DNA of 64,000 bases from Cytospora piceicola. Lineage: Eukaryota > Ascomycota > Sordariomycetes > Diaporthales > Cytosporaceae. The translations under genes and the position numbers were made by a program. Position 1 is the first letter of the stretch; every line of letters begins with the position of its first letter. The notes under the pieces are model-generated. The model had not been told where the DNA came from, ran no database searches, and saw only the letters and a program-made list of their open reading frames with translations. The stretch lies in NCBI GenBank assembly GCA_023375675.1, contig JALQBC010000032.1, positions 310,001-374,000 on the forward strand, in the 5' to 3' direction. Of this stretch, positions 39,408 to 52,108 are shown one piece after another.

Positions 39408-40674
39408 CGATGAGCATGATAGAATCAGGCAGCCGGAGCCTATGATACAGCATCAGCCGACATAGAGAAGCATCAAGCATGTGTGTGGTTTGGCGTTCTG
39501 AAGGGGACTTGGTTGCATCGTTGTTGCGAGCGAAGATACACCTGCATACATACATGATACATGAGGCGGGAAATCGGAATCTGACTTGAGATTCGAGAGA
39601 GATCGTCGTCCCAAAGGCCCCGCCCGCTCAGGCCTTCATCTCTCGACCACTGTGACCCTGACAGGGCAGCATGGCTTTTCCTGTGAACTGCTTCTTGGTC
39701 CTCCCCTGATTGAGAGGAGCAAACAAAACGTAGTACCTGTGTCAGTCGCTGACCGCAAGATGCTTCCTTGTCTCAGGATGGCAGTGGATGGGTGGTAACA
39801 ATGACACGGTACGAGGCCTCTCTGGCCGGGGCACAGACGTGTGAAAGTTTGCAACTTTGTTGTGGGGTCTGCCAACGTAACAGGGTCTGTCTCGAATGTA
39901 AGGGACACACGTATTACTGTACCATGTACGTATACACAGTACTCAAGTAAGTACCGAGCGCAGGCCACATTTTAGGCGTTAGGGACAAATGCCGGCTGTC
40001 TCGATCCGCCCCGGGGCTAGGGATTTCCCCGGTCGTGTCTGTCCCCAGAATGACGAACGTCAGGCATGCATCGAAAAGGGCGGAAAGAGTTTTCGCTTTT
40101 CAAGGGGAGCCGTATCGTGCGATGATATACATGGCTGCAGTGAGGTGAGGTCAGAATGAGTGGCCGGGACGCGTATGTTGTTGCATCGGGCAAAGCACCC
40201 TCCCCCCCCCCATTCATCTGGAACCGGCCCCTCACCCGGAAATTCTCGTGTACACTACTGTTATTCTGGAAAGTTACGGATATGGAGAGGTCGGTCTGTG
40301 TCGATGAGTTGTTCGGCCGGGAATAAACAAGGGGCGACGGTGATTGGGCCGGAAAGAAAACATATGGTTGTAAAGAGAAGGACAATGTCGAAGTCAATGG
40401 TCTCGCGGCCCTCGGTGACACGGCAGGCTGGGGACGGGTCCCACGGCCTGGTCGTCAAGGATGGACCCCTGAAAGATTCCCTCAGCTCTCCCCTATGGAT
40501 GCACACTAGGCCGTACTTGGATGAATGTCAGCACACCACACCACCCATGTGTGCACTGCCCCGGCAGCCCTGGGGGGAAACTAGCAGACTAGGTACCCAG
40601 GCCTGCCCAGGTATAGTTATACCAGTTGACACTAGTACCTGGAGTTTGCCAGGTACCACCTAACAGGCATTCCC

Positions 40675-40717
40675 AGCACTATACATAGCACTATACCTGT
40701 ATTACTTAGCACTATAC
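40675..40717 (+). repeat. Three direct copies of AGCACTATAC
   Basis: Exact 10-mers at 40,675-40,684, 40,687-40,696 and 40,708-40,717. Confidence 0.85.
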
Positions 40718-41807
40718 ATCAAGTCTCAAAAGTTACCTCAATTGGTTGCGTGCATGTCTTCCGTACGAACATCTATTCCGATTATAGCGGCCATGCATAT
40801 AAGTTCACCCACCGTAGTACATAAGGGGGAGCTTTCTATGGGCTCCATCTTCCCCAGACAGCTGGCAGAAGACCACAGGTTTCTTCCCTTGTCTTTCTTT
40901 GGTTTAGTGGCAGAAGTGTCTGCAGAAATCCGCTGTCCTGTCCCCAATTATTATCGCGCCCAACGACTGACACTGTACTAAGCACCCGGGGCGAGAGCCA
41001 GACTGCCAGAGGCCCGCAAAGTAGCAACGTGGACGCCTGCGAGAAGCCCAGTTGGTTGTGTCGCCCCCCCCCCCCTGAAGCTTCTGTCTTCCAGGCCTTG
41101 CTATGTACCAGTCAACCCAGTATCAACTTGTGCTGTCCGTGCCCTTTTTAATTTATTGTTGTTTTGCTTCGTTCTCGTCCTTCCATTTCTGTACATGGCT
41201 ACAGTGCAACATTGCCGATCCGTTGAACTAGAACCGCAATGGGTAATTTTTTCGGCGTTACACGTGCAGATGCAGCAGGGAGAAGTCTCTTTTTTCTTTC
41301 TTCTCATTCTTTGCTTCTTCTTCGGTTTTGCATTTCCTCGTTGTCGGAAGTTAATGGCCAATACAGACCTTCGTATCGATATTATCTATTCCCAGCGCCC
41401 CCCTCCCTTCCCTTCCCTGGCCACGCTTCAAGGACATCCAAGCTTCTTGTTGTTGTTGCTGTTATTGCTGTGGTGGTTGTCGTGGTGTCGGCCACATGTA
41501 TGGATTATTCTGCTGTCAGATGGAGCATAAGGCTTCAAGTAGCCAGCCCAACAAGTAAACCACCAGAAGGCTTGACGCGTGGAGAGGTAGCATCGTAACA
41601 TCATACCGGGCGTACTGTAGTGAAGTACCACAGCAGTCAGTACAGTAATATCCTGCCTGTCAGTGTCAGCTTGTTAGCCTGCATCCTGGTTAAGGCGAAA
41701 CTTTGAAGAGTAAGTAAGTATGCAGACAGACAGACAGATAGATAGATGACAGGCAAGGGATCGAGACTCGAAACAATCCCATCCCATTCCGTCCACCATC
41801 ACCCCCA

Positions 41808-41846
41808 TCATCATAATCAACATCAACATCATCATCATCATCTTCC
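41808..41846 (+). repeat. (ATC)n/(ATCAAC)n microsatellite
   Basis: CATCATCATAATCAACATCA followed by repeated ATC units; it creates an artefactual poly-Asp frame on the minus strand. Confidence 0.8.
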
Positions 41847-41929
41847 AATATCTTAGTAATTTGATGCTTTTTTGGACCAAGATCCCACTGCGTCTTCTTC
41901 ACCCGTTCATTCTTCTCGTTCTACATCCA

Positions 41930-42035
41930 GATCCACTTTCACCTCCAGATCCACACCCATATCCACATCCACATCTACATCCACATTCACCTTTACACTC
42001 ACCTTCACCTTCACATTCACATTCACATACACCTC
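41930..42035 (+). repeat. TTCACM/TCCACM hexanucleotide array
   Basis: Successive units such as TCCACA, TCCACT, TTCACC and TTCACA. The strand is purine-poor and lies about 900 bp before the start codon of the 1,042-aa gene, possibly within its transcribed leader. Confidence 0.75.
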
Positions 42036-42936
42036 CATCCTGACTATTGCTGCTTTCCATTTTGATTGCTACGGCTCATCCTGTCTCTCCTGAGTTTACC
42101 ACCGTCACAAGGGTTACGTGCTTGTTGATTCACTCATTCCCCCCCCCCTCCCTGCAGTCATCCCTCCATTTTCGAGAAGCTACAGTAGCAGTACATTCAC
42201 TTCTTTAGAACGTTCTATTCAACCATAAACTTGTTCTTCATCATCCTTGTTTTTTAGGGCCTTCTTCTTCTTCGTCTTCAATATTGGCTTCTCGCGTTCG
42301 ACGGCCATGTTACCTCGTCCACCCCAACTTTGCCCTACGGTTTGACACGGCGTGCCACACACACAACACACATAACCTCATCTCCAACCACCACAATCAG
42401 CAACCACATCCAGCAACCACTCACTCCACACCACCTTGTCTATTTCCAGCAGCCAACATTCACTTACCCGTCCCACCGGCCAGGCGCGTGAGCCTCAAGT
42501 CATTCCTGTCCTGACTCTGACCTCATATTTAATCCCATCTTATCCCCACCGCCGGTGACCTCGGCCCCGCGCCCACAACATCCGGTACCCGTGCTAGCAA
42601 GCAGCCCCATAACGATACCTCAGCCTTGAGGGTCCTACCTAATCCACCACATATGCCCAGAATTATAGCTCCGGCCACCTTCGTTCACTCGCTAGTTCGC
42701 AACGACAACTGTATAATCGCCAAGCTCCCCCTCCGATCCCCACAACACCTACGATCGCTTGCGATCTGACGTGCGCGGATAAGGCTGGGCTGGCCTGAGC
42801 TGATACTTGCAGCTCCATCACTTGGCGTCGCAATCCTGTGTGTGTCTGTGTTTGGTGTGTCTTCTTTTCACTCGCTTGTCTCCCTTCACACCCGACCGAG
42901 ACAACCTCGCAGATTTCCGCCACCATCCTCCCAGCC

Positions 42937-45900
42937 ATGGGGAACCCAGAAAAGGGCAAGGGCAATAAGGTCCCTTCTAGGGCCGCAAGTCTTCAGCGCA
43001 TGCTCGAGATGGAGAGAAAACAAAAGGTGAGTTTTTGTTGCGCGACGCAAAAGCAAGCGCAATTCTGCTCCCAAACCACACGAGCCTCTAACTTTTGCTT
43101 TTCACATGCAGATGGAACGAATGCAACAGAACCCATATGCGACAGGCTCGGGCCGTCGCAGCGAATCACCGGCTGCTTCGCAACCAAAATCAAGCCTGCT
43201 CACCCGCCGCCGAGATTCTTCCCAGCCACCAGATGATCATCACAGAATGTCGACAGTGCGAAATTACTCGTTACCGCCTCCGGCCCACTCCAAACCACCG
43301 CCTCCATCCACCCGGACGACCCAGGACAGAACCGCGAAACAAACACAATCGAGGAGGATGGCCCCCGTGAAAGAGATGAGAAAGTCTTCGGCAGATCGGG
43401 ACGATTTGCCATCCATGAAGAGGGCTGCGGCGGAACAAGGCTCGCCACAAGTCAAGACAGTAACCTTCCTTCCTTCGGATGATGGCCATTCAGATGCCTC
43501 TTCGATATGCCACTCGCCAACCTGGGACGACTATGGGAAGAGGAGGAAGGAGAAAGAGGGTGCGGCAAGGGAGGCGAAGTCGACTAAGAGGCGACTGACT
43601 AAAGAGCCCCCTCCGGCAGCGATGGATAATCGACCAGGGATGAACCCACGAATCATGTCGGCACCGCTATTAGACCGTACGAGCTCAGAAGACAACCACC
43701 CATCAGACCGACCTCATACGCACCGAAAATCACGATCGCACAGGCCGCAACCTCTGGCTCTGCCTCCTCAGCCAGGCTCGGTGGATTCCGTCCCGAGTGT
43801 TGCCAGGAGCCCTGCCTTCATCGGCGGCGTGCGGTTGGAGCGGGAACGGGATGCGGCCAGGCGGAGGTTGAAGGAATCAAGGGCTCCTTCGGTAGAGCGG
43901 CCGGGGCCAGAGATGTTGCAACAAGACCAAGCCTCTCAGCCGCCATCAACGGAGCAACCAAAGAGGCGAGAGACAGCTCCACCGGTTTCGTATCCTCCCA
44001 TAGCGTCGAAGACACCGTTCCTGAAACATTCGTCTTCAACAAGGGAAAAGGGACATTCTAGGAAACGAAGCGGCTCCTTCACCGGTGTGGTCTCGAAGCT
44101 TTTCGGATCCTCCAAAGCCTCCCAGGATTCACAGCCTTACATGGAGAGACGGGACTCGGAAGAATCGGTGCATACGGTGCGATCATTGCTTTCGCTATCA
44201 AAGGGTAGTAGGGGTCGGGGAAGGAGTGGTTCTACCACACCACAGTCGGAGTCTAGAACTCAGAGCCGTGAGAACCACAGCCGGTCTAACTCAACTCCAC
44301 TGGATGAGAGGCGAGGCGCCATGAGCCTTCCACCTTTATCGTGGAAGAATTCTCGCAAGAAGAAGACGACGTCGATGGTCGCGATCCCGCCAGACTCCGC
44401 CCGCCGTGGATCATTCTCACCAGACAGCAGTGCAGTGGAACAAGATAAATTCAGTTTCCTCGAGCGCCCTTTCTCGCCAGCGGGTGATGGTCCGCTCTCA
44501 CCGACCGCGAGCTTGTCCGCTTCGATGAAGGCCAAGATGAGCCCTGAAAAGGATACCAGGCCTGGGTCCCCGCCCCCAAAGAAGACACTGAAGGAAACCA
44601 TCAAGGCTGGCTTCCGGTCCTCAGTCAGCAATGAACCCAGGCCTACCCACCATCGCGCGCAGACGGATGATGCGTTCATTATTGAGGTGGAAAGCCCACC
44701 CATACTTTCCGGCGAATCCCATCCGCTGCAAAGCCATCCTGTGATCCGGCCTCGAACGAGCGACAGGCCGCCCACATCATCGAGAGGGCCTCGGCGATCT
44801 GATGAGCATCATTCGTCCAGACGGCCTCATGGGACCGCTGAGACCAAGGATTCGGGGGCTTCCACTTCATCCTCACACCCGGACTCGGAGTCCCCTCCAC
44901 CATCGCCAGCGACCACTCCAGATACCTCGAGACCACAGTCCTCCAAGGACAACAATCATCCCCGCGCCGAGGACTTAAGAAAGCTTCCGCTCCTTTCTTT
45001 GCATGTACCTAATGTCCCAACCGCGCAGCATCCCTTCGCAGCGCTCTTGGGCTCATCTAGCAACCCCTCCACCCAGGCAAATGCCGATCGCCCTAAAGGG
45101 GCAAAAGAACCGGTTAGTCAACAGACCACCTACAGGTCGAATTTCATTGAGGATCTGCCCGGCCAGCTGCCGCTCGCGGATGAACTGTGGTCCCGGAGCA
45201 AGCCACCGCCGGATGCGGACCAGCTTTCATTTACGAGCGCGCTCACAAGCCTGGATGTCAAGAGATCAGCCCAGGACCTAGGCTTGCCCAACTCGGAGAT
45301 TGCGCTGTTCTCTATGGACAGAGACTACCAAGATGCAACCAATACGACGAAAGTGACGCTAAAGCGCATCCAGGTCGAGGTCACCAAGAGTCCGGCGTAT
45401 GCGAAGAAGCAGACCGCCTCGGACATCTCACCCGTCTCCACCACCGATACCAGCTTCCTCCCGAGTCCACCCCACCAGGCTCTGGCCCCGCGTGCCCCTG
45501 GCCGGTCAGGCCCGGCGCTCCTGCCACCAATCGACGTCGACCGTCGACCTTCGACCGCTCATGCCCAACATGATAGCCTCGATTCGTTCCTTTCACCACC
45601 GACCACAGCATCTGCCTACCTGCAGGAAGCCCGCAAGGCGGCACCGACATCACCCCGAGGACCAGCGGCGAAGACCTCCTCATCCTCCACCACCAACAAC
45701 ACCACCGCCCCGCTTCCCACAAGCAGCACCAGTACCACCACCAGCAGCAGCCTGGCCCCACGGGCCTTCGCCCTGGCCCAGCCCAAGGCGGCGGCGGCCG
45801 CCCCCGTCCTCCAGCACAACGAACCGCCACACCCCGAGCACCACCTCCCGCCCTCGGGCGGGCCGGCGGTGCCCAACCGGCGGCACAGCAGCCTGGACAC

Positions 45901-46150
45901 GACGGGGCTGAAGCCGATCGCCAAGATGTTCGTCGAGTGCTGCCACTGCAAGTTCTACCAGGACATGCCCTCGCGGGTGTACGAGGCCATGGCGCGGCCC
46001 GAGGACACGGTCCGGGACAGGAGGCTGGGCGTGTCCGGGCAGGTGACGACGTGCGTCAAGTGCCCGTGGTGCAGCCACAACATGAGCACGCAGTGCTGCG
46101 CGGGGTTCGCGGCCGTGGTGTACCTGCGGGAGAAGCTGCATGGGCCTTAG
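42937..46150 (+). CDS. Disordered protein with C-terminal Cys-rich module, 1,042 aa
   Basis: Exons 42,937-43,026 and 43,112-46,150; the 85-nt intron runs GTGAGT to TGCAG in phase 0. About 900 residues are Ser/Pro/Arg-rich and low in hydrophobics, typical of an intrinsically disordered scaffold with many possible phosphorylation sites. The last 75 residues are different: FVECCHCKFYQDMPSRVYEAM, then VSGQVTTCVKCPWCSHNMST and CCAGFAAVVYLREKLHGP. The CxxC and CxxCxxC pairs could hold zinc. I have the impression that this tail is conserved in filamentous fungi, but I cannot name a family or role. The start is well supported by Kozak-like context (CAGCCATGG). Confidence 0.85.
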
Positions 46151-47595
46151 GTGGGGGGCCGGGCCGGGCCGGGTTGTGTTGTGTTGTGTTGGCTGGGCGG
46201 ACCTGGGATCAGAATTCCGGCCTGGCGTCGAGGCGCTGCTTATCTGGTTGGATCTGGATCCGGGTTTGTTGTTTGGATTTGATGAGATGGGACTGGTTGG
46301 ATAGGGGGCAACGAGCGGGCTGCTACTAGGCACTATACGCGTTGCGAACCTTCCGGTCCTGTTTTTTTTTTTTTTTTAGTATTTAATTCTTGCTGTCTAT
46401 CTCATGCTTTGCGAAGCATCTAGCGTTTTTATATGATTATGATTATGACGATGACGGAATAGCCTGATTTCATAGCAGGACGAAGTGAAGATGATACTGC
46501 GGTGCTTTGGAGAACATCCTGGACATGACCTAGTGACAACGTAGACCTCCTCTCGTTACCCTCATACTTTGCCGGGTTCCACAGGAAATATAATTAGTAT
46601 GGTATTGATGAAGTGACCCTGCCACAGCAAACTCCGTTTAATATAGTCGTGACGCTTAGTCTTGCTCGCAAAATACTTCATGTGGTTTGACCATATCACA
46701 TCAATTTCAGTACGGCTCAAAAGACATACCATAGCATAATTGTTCGTTAAAACAAGCCCACGAACTTTCAGCTACGGGTCGACACAGTACCAAATGTATC
46801 ATCGATTATGAGAATAGATTTATCCCTAAGTAAAGTGTACCGATATCATCCCATCAAAAACACCCCAACTCCTATCAACAGTTGCACTCATTACCTAGTT
46901 CCGCAGTTCCGCTCCTCGAAGAGCCTGAAGCATTGTGGAGTTCGTGGTTCAGATGTGAACATGGTGAATCTGGTAAAAATGGGTTACATGTTTGATGGTG
47001 ATTGTTTTCGTAAGCAACTTGACTGGTATTAGTGTATAATGCTACTGCGATAAGACATTTCGAGTTCATCCCTGTGTGATATGACTCATGGATTGTTAGC
47101 AAGAAGATGTGTAAGATAGAGAAGTTGCTTTGGTTGAAAGATGAAGAAATGGTCTGGGTTTGGCCTCTAAGTTCCTGACAGGTCTATGATATACCCTAGG
47201 GTACTCAAGTATCAATGTGGGTGACTGACCACGGCAACACACAATTTCGACTCCTACAATTACTTACTATTCACGGAATATATATTGAATCTGTGACTCG
47301 TCCAATGATTCAATAGCTACTTGAGTGGGAAGTCAGGTTGGTAGAGGTGAGCCTCAGAAGGCTAGAACTGGACTCTCCGTCCAAGATTCAGACGGTGGAC
47401 CGCCCGGTATAATTATCTGAATAGTCAAATTGGGGACCGTATCCAATCCCGATGGCTCATGGTGGGGAGATCTTGAGTGTCCGTAAGTATAAATATGTGT
47501 AAGTATCAAAAGGAGATACTCAATGTTGCCTTCAAGTCAAGTATAACAAGCTTTCCAATTTAAACACTACGCGTCCCATATGAATGTGACCAGTC
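46151..47595. other. Convergent intergenic region
   Basis: About 1.4 kb of 3' flanks, with a T-run near 46,361. No gene seen. Confidence 0.5.
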
Positions 47596-48583
47596 TCAAA
47601 TCCACACGTCCTTGTTCTCCTGGGCAAACTCCCTGAATGTTTTAGGCTTATTGCCCGTCACACTCAACACCACGTCATTCAACCTGGCCTCCGACCCGTT
47701 CTTGATCAGATTATCCATCGCTGCCAACGCCTTTGCATAACTTTCAGGCAACCCGGAGATTCTCATATGTCTCTCGGCCAGCTGCTCAGTTGTGATTTCC
47801 ACATGAACAATCTTCTTACCGAGTACCTCGGTCAGGATATCGGCACACTGCAATAAATACTCATCGATTAGTTACCAGTCTCAGTCCAGCGGGAACCGCC
47901 GGCTTTCGAGAGGGAGGACATTATGTATGAAGATAAACCAGACTTACATCCTCATAAGACAGCAACTCCGGCCCGAGGATGATACAATCCCCACCCGGGG
48001 CCTCCTCCGCCGTGAGCGCCCGGAACGCGCAGGCCGCGATGTCCCACTTGGACACCCACGGCAGCCTCCCGCCGGCGGCGGCCGAGTACACCCTGCCCTC
48101 GCCCCGCACGGCCCCCCGGAGGAAGTCGTGCTCGGCCCAGTTGTCCATGAACCAGGTGGGCCGCATGACGCCGAACCCGACCTCGCCCCGCCCGCCGAGC
48201 TCCTGCAGGTGCCGGGCCGTCCCGCCCTCCTCGAGCGCCGTCGCGCCCAGGAGGACGAAGCGCCTCACGCCGTGTGCGCCCCGGGCCAGGTCGACGAACC
48301 TGTTCATGACGGGGCTGGGGTCGAAGGCGGGCGGGGGGATCAGGAACACGGCTGTGATGGGCGGGCTCTTGGACTCGGCGGTGGCGGTGAAGGGGTTCGA
48401 CCATGTCGTGTCGTCTAGCCAGTCGAATCTCACGGCGGGGTGGCCGGAGCTGGAGGTGGCAGGCGTTGAGGACCGGCTGGCGACGAGGTAGGGGGTGGAG
48501 GAGGACTGGCATAGGCTGGCCAGGGAGGAGCCTACTTTGCCCGTTCCGCCGATAATAAGGATGGTTCCTGTTGATGAAGCCAT
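47596..48583 (-). CDS. EasG/NmrA-like NAD(P)-dependent reductase
   Basis: Exons 48,583-47,948 and 47,847-47,596, 295 aa; the intron starts GTAAGT and the join reads LLSYED-CADILTEVLGKK. The N-terminus is a Rossmann strand with IIGGTGKVG (residues 10-18). Then come VFLIPPPAFD and MRPTWFMDNWAE, typical of the NmrA-like/ergot-alkaloid A (agroclavine or festuclavine dehydrogenase, EasG) group of extended-type reductases. The C-terminal part (AERHMRISGLPESYAKALAAMD) also fits. EasG itself reduces an iminium in ergot biosynthesis, but relatives are widespread and no ergot backbone gene is present, so the substrate is open. Confidence 0.87.
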
Positions 48584-49034
48584 TGTGGGAGTAGGCAGAT
48601 GTCTTTAGTTCCTAAGGCTCCAGATGCAATGGATGTTACAGTATATTGCGCGACCCGGTCCCTACTCTTATACTTACAGTCAGCTCACTTGTTACTTGAG
48701 TTGCCGGACTTTGACTCTGTACGAGCTCCGAGGTCGAACAATTCGCTTAGCAATGAATTTAAGGCATCGCGACAATAATTCATCCGCTCATCCCTCACTA
48801 GTAAGGGGCTTGACTTCCAACCAATCCGGAGTAATACGGGTATAAAAAGGCTAAGTCCGGACTCCGGCGATCATTCTACGTAGGATTTCCTCGGTAGGTC
48901 CATCTGTCCAGGAATTTATTTCAGGCCCAGGATGTCGAAAACCTCCCTAAATTTTGATAATTGAATAATCTGCTGAGAATTGCAACCATCTTGTGCAGGT
49001 TGGTTAGTTCCAAGAGTAACAGTGGCAACCACAC
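48584..49034. promoter_or_regulatory. Promoter of the EasG-like gene
   Basis: About 450 bp between this gene and the 3' end of the next minus-strand gene. A TATAAAAAGG occurs at about 48,841 but on the plus strand, pointing away from the gene, so its relevance is doubtful. Confidence 0.4.
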
Positions 49035-50205
49035 TCAGTTGTTGACGGCCGGTTGAACAATAGTATTTCCTATTCAAGAACTTAGCATTCACACCCGCAA
49101 CAGATCCAACGAGAGAGAGAGAAACTTACCACCATCGGGATACAAGATCTGACCATTGTAAAACAGCCCGCTCTTCCCAGCCAGGAACAAAATCGTAGCC
49201 CCCATGTCAGAGTCCTGCCCCGTCCTCCCCGCCGGAGTCGACGACTTGACGTTCAGCTGGCTCTTGTTGTCGTCCCCTGAGGTATCCGTCGTCATCTCGC
49301 TGGGGAACAGCCCCGGCGCGATGACGTTGACCCGGACAGGCACGTCCTTGAACGTCGTCGCCATCATGCGGCTCACATGGGTGAAGGCCGCCTTGGACGA
49401 CGCGTAGGCAAACTGGCCCCTGCTCGAGCCCTTCATGACGCCGGAGATGGAGCTCACGTTCACGATCTGCGAGGAGTAGCCGGGGGTCTTGGTGCCGCCC
49501 TTGGCGAGGAGGGGGAGGAAGGCCATGCTGACGAAGTAGTGCGCCGCGACGTTGGTCTGCATCGTCTCTGCCCACTGCTCCTCTTTGGTCTTGAGGAAGT
49601 GCTCTGATATGGACTTGGCGTCCTTGTAATCAGGCTCGCCGTTTGTGGCTGGACATCGGGGTCAGAACACATACCAGCCTCACGACCGATCTCGTTACGA
49701 GTGGAGTAGCCAGTCACTTACAGAATTTGGTGTCGACATCCCTGGCGATTCCAGCATTGTTCACAAGCAGTTGGATCCCACCTGGCTCCCTCTTCTCCAG
49801 TTCCTTGGACAGGCGGATCGCTTCATCCTTCTTGCTCACATCGCCAGCCAGTACGTGAATGCTGCCAGGACCAGTGCTGTATATCTTTGCAGTCTGCTGG
49901 AGGACCTCCTCACGGCGGCCAACGATATAAACCTTGGCACCGTTGGACTGGAGAGCTTGGGTGATCACTTTGGCCATGTCAGTCTCGATATAGCCCAAGA
50001 CCAGGACCTCAGCCCATAACAGCGTTGCAGTGGAGCAGCGTACTTAATCCGATTCCCGTGCCGCCTCCGGTCACTACCGCTGTGATGTGGGAAACATCAA
50101 ACAGCGAGCCGGCTTGCAGCTCCTGGTTGCTAGAATGTCCTGAGAACTGAAGTTAGTTTCCAGAAAGCCGTATCAAATTGGATGGGACAACTCACCGGTA
50201 GCCAT
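49035..50205 (-). CDS. Classical short-chain dehydrogenase/reductase
   Basis: Five exons: 50,205-50,196, 50,139-50,044, 49,967-49,722, 49,648-49,130 and 49,069-49,035, 301 aa. Boundaries are set by donors GTGAGT, GTACGC, GTAAGT and GTAAGT, all introns in phase 1, and rebuild TGGGTGIGLMITQALQ. Cofactor motif TGGGTGIG is at residues 27-34, NNAG at 105-108, and the catalytic set is Ser186, Tyr199 and Lys203 (YASSK). The end DGGNTIVQPAVNN fits the family. Probably a cytosolic NAD(P)H-dependent ketoreductase or alcohol dehydrogenase; substrate unknown. The first and last exons are short and less certain. Confidence 0.88.
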
Positions 50206-51010
50206 TGTTGCTCTGGGTATTACTGTCGGGTGTGATGGAGTTTTGAATGCGCTGCGGATCAGACTTGACGTGGTGAATCTTGAAAGAAAACGAGACATTA
50301 CAGAAGACGGAAGACGGAAGACTTCACAGAGTTATGCTATTCAAGTAAATATAGCAAGGAGTGCAGAAGCACATTCTGAATCATACTCTGGAATTAGTAC
50401 AGTAGCATTATAATAAAGTCACGGTATGACGACAAGACTCAAGGGAGATCGACGTAATCGACCCGTCACTGAAGTCGGCGTCCAAAAGCACAGATAAACT
50501 CTGAAATTCTCCATGATATTCAAGTCCACGGGTAAACAGTATAATACCCGGGCAAGTCCGTCTCAACGGCCTTGAAGGTGAAGGGGTTGTGAATGGTCGC
50601 CCTCCTTTAGCGAGCATAATTTGGGGGGTAATGTAACATCAGAGTTGGGGTTAGGGTACCCGTTTTCTGATATATTTAAGTGTCTTGTTACCTTTAACAA
50701 ATAAACCTAGTCTCAGCGCTTCCTTCCCCCGAAAACATCCCTTGGCAGATTGGGCCCATCTGTGAACTCCCAGCTGGCTCCTCTGGGTACCTTTTGGTAA
50801 ATAAACCTCGGAAGGGAGCCGGATTTTACGGTCTTTACAATCGAGTAGGAGGAGATGCCCGGATGCGAGAAGACTTAAAGCCGGTAAAAGAACCCTCGAA
50901 CGTGGATCGTTGATTTATATATGAGCCTGATCCAGGGAGACATCTTCAAGTAGACCCAGAACTTCACATATGATCCAAATCGAATAGTAGATATCCACCT
51001 TTGTAAGAAC
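50206..51010. promoter_or_regulatory. Divergent promoter of SDR and SnoaL-like genes
   Basis: 805 bp between the two start codons. TTATATATG at about 50,911 lies 100 bp before the SnoaL-like ATG and may be its TATA box. Two similar blocks, TACCTTTAACAAATAAACCT (about 50,689) and TACCTTTTGGTAAATAAACCT-like (about 50,788), form a direct repeat some 100 bp apart. Confidence 0.45.
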
Positions 51011-51852
51011 ATGTCGCCCAGTTATAGCACCACAGACTACCTGCTCGACCGGGCCAACATCCACGACACAGTCACCAAGCTGGTAGGCCATATCCTCACC
51101 ACTGTCTCACCTCCGAGCACCTTCATGAATCTGCTAGACCATATGTGACTGACTATCCCAAGGGATGGTACTATGACACCCGTTCAGAACCCGGCCTGGC
51201 CAACGAGGTCTTCGCCCCCGAGATTTGGGTAGACTACTCCAAGCTCCTCGGTGGAGAGCCCTTCACCATCGCGGGCCCGGAGTGGGCCACACGAGTGATA
51301 AAGCTGGTCGAGAAGATGGACTCTGCGCAGCATCTGTACGGGTAAGTTGCTTCATCTATAACCGGAGAGGCGAGGGAGGTGACCAACCAACTTACAAACC
51401 CTCCTTCCCCCATTTGTTTCCCCCCCCCCCTCCCCGGGGGCAATACTTCAAGATCGGCGAGCGGTAGATGCTGAACCCCATACAGGCATCTCATAATAGA
51501 GCTCCCCCAGCCCGGCTCACGGGCACGCCCAGACAAGTCCAAGGTCCTCTGCCAGTGCAGTGCCTCGATGGTGCGCAAGGAGGCAGCACGGGGTTCTCTC
51601 CTACAAAACGGGGTAAGCAAGTGCCTTTCCCAATATCAATACGCTGTCCCCATTCCGCCTTCATTGGAAATGTGATTGATAGAGAGGAAAACCACACCCA
51701 TTCTTACCAGTCGTACACAGGGCCAAGCCATCATCGAGGTCGTCCGCCTTCCGGCCCTGGAGGCGAAGGGCGCAAACCCCTGGAGGATCAGCAGCCAGGT
51801 TGTCCTTCCGGTATGGGAGCAGGGAAACAAGGCTGTGCTCGGAGGGGAATGA
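51011..51852 (+). CDS. SnoaL-like (NTF2-fold) protein
   Basis: Four exons: 51,011-51,082, 51,163-51,341, 51,486-51,612 and 51,721-51,852, 169 aa. All phases join. The protein reads TTDYLLDRANIHDTVTKL, YYDTRSEPGLANEVFAPE, DYSKLLGGEPFTIAG, HLIIELPQPGSRARPDK and ends RISSQVVLPVWEQGNKAVLGGE. The early D-R-x-x-I segment, the F.PE..VDY pattern and size fit SnoaL-like polyketide-cyclase/dehydratase folds in fungi. Members act as small dehydratases, cyclases or isomerases. The exact active-site residues cannot be assigned. Intron 1 (80 nt) and the acceptor of intron 3 were chosen by frame and family pattern. Confidence 0.8.
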
Positions 51853-52108
51853 AAGGGGGGTGGTCGAAGGGCGTCTACAAGAGCCTTTCCCAGCTCGGTC
51901 GACGAGGACTCAAACACGTTGCACCTTACCTTGTGTGCCCGAGCCACACCTGAAACGACAGCCAGCTGTGACATTTACTACACAATGGGATATCTCTGTA
52001 TACCAAATCCAGGCCAAAATCAATGCAGGTTAAGTCAGCGCAGTCAACCAAGCCAGAAACGCAACAAAGCCCTGATCACATTCCACCCTCCACCCAATCC
52101 CTCACCAT

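Larger units (their letters stand above)
39408..42936. other. Large intergenic region with simple repeats
   Basis: About 3.5 kb upstream of the 1,042-aa gene. It holds poly-C runs (about 40,201 and 41,063), a three-copy AGCACTATAC repeat, ATC and TTCACA-type microsatellites and many short open frames without family signal. It probably includes a long promoter and 5' leader for the downstream gene. Confidence 0.5.
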